Below, one piece after another: positions 30,889 to 32,050 of a stretch of DNA of 32,050 bases. The notes beneath the pieces were generated by a model, which saw nothing but the letters and a program-made list of their open reading frames with translations, had not been told where the DNA came from and did no database searches. Source of the stretch: a virus; the IMG/VR virus record IMGVR_UViG_3300042448_001750, positions 1 through 32,050 of that record; one strand, given 5' to 3'. Made by a program: the position numbers and the translations under genes. Position 1 is the first letter of the stretch. Each line of letters opens with the position of its first letter.

Positions 30889-31311
30889 TTAATACATATT
30901 TTCTACAGTATGTTCCCATTGAACTCTAACACAATTTTGTGGTAGTCTATGAATATGACGGTAGTTATTGATATACCCCATCATATTCGCACTCCCGATA
31001 GCGTTTGCGGAGTGAATAACAACATCGACTACAGGTTTACCATCCATCCATTGTTCTACCAACCATTTGGTACAATCCATACCTGTTTTTTCAGTAATGT
31101 TATCATAGTTTAATTCATAGTTATGATAAACATTACGATGCCATTCCGCCATTGCAGTATCACCCAAATCGTGGTCTAAAGAAATTAAACTGATATTTTC
31201 CAATCCAATTTCATTTACTTTGTTTACAAATTCTTCGTAAGAACGAACAACAACCCAATCTCTTACAATTGGAGTTCTTACATCATCCAAATATATTTTT
31301 TTCTTTTCCAT
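30889..31311 (-). CDS. cyclic-phosphate-processing receiver-domain protein (cREC)
   Basis: 140 residues. YLDDVRTPIV (Asp9/10), the middle ISLDHDLGD (Asp46, Asp48), GMDCTKWLVEQW and VVIHSANAIGSANMM are the signature of the cREC family, a receiver-like fold predicted to act on 2',3'-cyclic phosphate or related RNA ends in RNA-repair and conflict systems. Unlike signalling receivers it is a stand-alone enzyme-like domain with the HSxN motif. Co-transcription with two RNA ligases and a metallophosphoesterase fits that prediction very well. Activity is predicted for the family, not demonstrated here. Confidence 0.85.
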   Translation of the reverse strand: MEKKKIYLDDVRTPIVRDWVVVRSYEEFVNKVNEIGLENISLISLDHDLGDTAMAEWHRNVYHNYELNYDNITEKTGMDCTKWLVEQWMDGKPVVDVVIHSANAIGSANMMGYINNYRHIHRLPQNCVRVQWEHTVENMY

Positions 31312-31318
31312 ATTATTA

Positions 31319-31627
31319 TTATAATCTAATTTTATTATCTAAACAATATAAGTTTATATAATCTTTTAAATTTTTTATTGCTTCTCTAAAATCAACCTCA
31401 TCAAAATCTTTTGGCCATCTTTTATGTTTTTCATCTTCCTCAATCATAGAAGAACAACTTTGTCTAATTTCAGAAATCAATTGTTTTAATATTACAGTTT
31501 GGTCAACAACTTGAGAATTTTCAACAACTTTATCCTCAAGGTCTCTTACATAATCAATAAGTTCCTCAACCTGAGGAATGTCCATCAGGTGGTAATTATT
31601 TTTGAATATTTGATTAATAGATTTCAT
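31319..31627 (-). CDS. hypothetical protein
   Basis: 102 residues, helical and charged, with a heptad-like stretch (PQVEELIDYVRDLEDKVVENSQVVDQTVILKQ split by short breaks) that could form a coiled coil. No family recognised. It is the first gene of the operon that runs to 26393, with a TAnnTTTG element (TACCTTTG, 31646-31639) 11 nt upstream of the ATG. Confidence 0.7.
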   Translation of the reverse strand: MKSINQIFKNNYHLMDIPQVEELIDYVRDLEDKVVENSQVVDQTVILKQLISEIRQSCSSMIEEDEKHKRWPKDFDEVDFREAIKNLKDYINLYCLDNKIRL

Positions 31628-31638
31628 AATTTCAAAGA

Positions 31639-31646
31639 CAAAGGTA
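31639..31646 (-). promoter_or_regulatory. possible -7 element of the RNA-repair operon
   Basis: The minus strand reads TACCTTTG, matching TAnnTTTG, but no TTTG lies 19-20 nt upstream, so this is a weak call. No late-type motif is present here, which sets this operon apart from the structural genes. Confidence 0.35.
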
Positions 31647-31663
31647 AGACTTTTTTCTCAAAT

Positions 31664-31694
31664 AAAAAAACCCCACCTAAAAAGATGGGGTTAT
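31664..31694 (-). terminator. terminator of the zinc-ribbon gene
   Basis: AACCCCA/TGGGGTT stem with a T-run on the minus strand, 25 nt past the stop of the right-edge gene. Confidence 0.8.
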
Positions 31695-31718
31695 ATTTTG
31701 AAACCTTGTTGTTTATTT

Positions 31719-32050
31719 TTATTTGTTTTTTAGAAGTTCAATTAGTTCTTCCTTTGAAAGTTTATTTAATTGGTCTTCCAATGTTTCTTGTTTTAATTCA
31801 TTACCACATTCAGGACAGAACTTCCAAGATGATTTTTTAATTTTTGTTGAGCACTTTGGGCATCTCTCAATTAAATCTTTCTTTTCTATAGGTTTTTGTG
31901 ATTCAGGTAATATTTTCCAAATTGACGTTGAAACAGTCCAGGAATTAAAATCTTTACTAACAGTTTTAAAACTTTGATTGCTCGATGAACCTTCTTCTAC
32001 TCTACCTGTTTCAATAGATTTTAATTTTTTTGCAAAACTTCTACTTCTTG
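31719..32050 (-). CDS. zinc-ribbon protein, 5' end outside window
   Basis: A 110-codon open frame with no start inside the window. It contains a zinc ribbon of the form CPKC...CPEC (RCPKCSTKI, then KFCPECGNE), ~11 residues between the pairs. The upstream part is basic and Ser-rich (RSRSFAKKLKS), and the end is a charged helix (EDQLNKLSKEELIELLKNK). Zinc ribbons with short helical tails occur in nucleic-acid-binding phage proteins and in membrane-associated ones, and nothing decides between them. A terminator follows it. Confidence 0.75.
   Translation of the reverse strand, partial: RSRSFAKKLKSIETGRVEEGSSSNQSFKTVSKDFNSWTVSTSIWKILPESQKPIEKKDLIERCPKCSTKIKKSSWKFCPECGNELKQETLEDQLNKLSKEELIELLKNK

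Overview
The window is a low-GC stretch of a large tailed-phage genome of T4-like (myovirus) type that infects a member of the Bacteroidota, most likely a gliding Flavobacteriia-like host. The T4 affinity rests on the head module on the minus strand, in T4 order: terminase large subunit (gp17), portal (gp20), a core-protein-like gene, prohead protease (gp21) and the start of an acidic scaffold gene (gp22-like) that runs off the left edge. The host affinity rests on promoters of the Bacteroidota form TTTG-N19/20-TAnnTTTG, a Bacteroidota-type bS21, signal peptides ending in FAQ/FSQ/FGQ, and a complete type IX secretion (T9SS) type-B sorting domain.

Layout. 1-12.7 kb: late head and structural genes, all on the minus strand except a divergent bS21 gene at 2.5 kb. 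12.75-15.6 kb: a four-domain nucleotidyltransferase/lysin fusion, a KTSC-domain protein and a small hypothetical. 15.7-20.4 kb: a ClpC-like unfoldase (+), a convergent M20-type peptidase (-), an unknown 464-aa protein (-) and a complete tmRNA (+). 20.5-22.2 kb: three short secreted proteins that look like one gliding-type adhesin split into three genes. 22.3-23.7 kb: about 1.4 kb without protein genes. On the minus strand it has tandem promoters, many hairpins (several with GNRA loops), an embedded initiator-type tRNA-Met and a strong terminator, and I read it as one large structured RNA. 23.8-24.4 kb: a 47-aa ORF and a small lipoprotein. 24.4-26.3 kb: a three-gene late operon with M23-like, M15-like and membrane/GAF-like proteins. 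26.4-31.6 kb: an operon with two different RNA ligases, three tiny ORFs, a metallophosphoesterase, methylglyoxal synthase, a Pyr_excise-like protein, a cupin and a cyclic-phosphate-processing receiver-domain protein. A zinc-ribbon gene runs off the right edge.

Two promoter classes divide the genes. Host-type promoters precede bS21, the tmRNA, the large RNA, the 47-aa ORF, the peptidase and (one mismatch) the Clp gene. A second motif, RTATTTAT on the coding strand, lies close upstream of twelve start codons of structural, lysis and secreted-protein genes and is probably the phage late promoter. In five cases it is only 4-5 nt from the ATG.

Taken together, the accessory genes point to control of host translation and RNA: bS21, an initiator-like tRNA inside a giant RNA, a tmRNA with an unusual tag plus a Clp unfoldase and a peptidase, and an RNA-repair operon. 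The split T9SS adhesin and the phage methylglyoxal synthase are the other unusual items.
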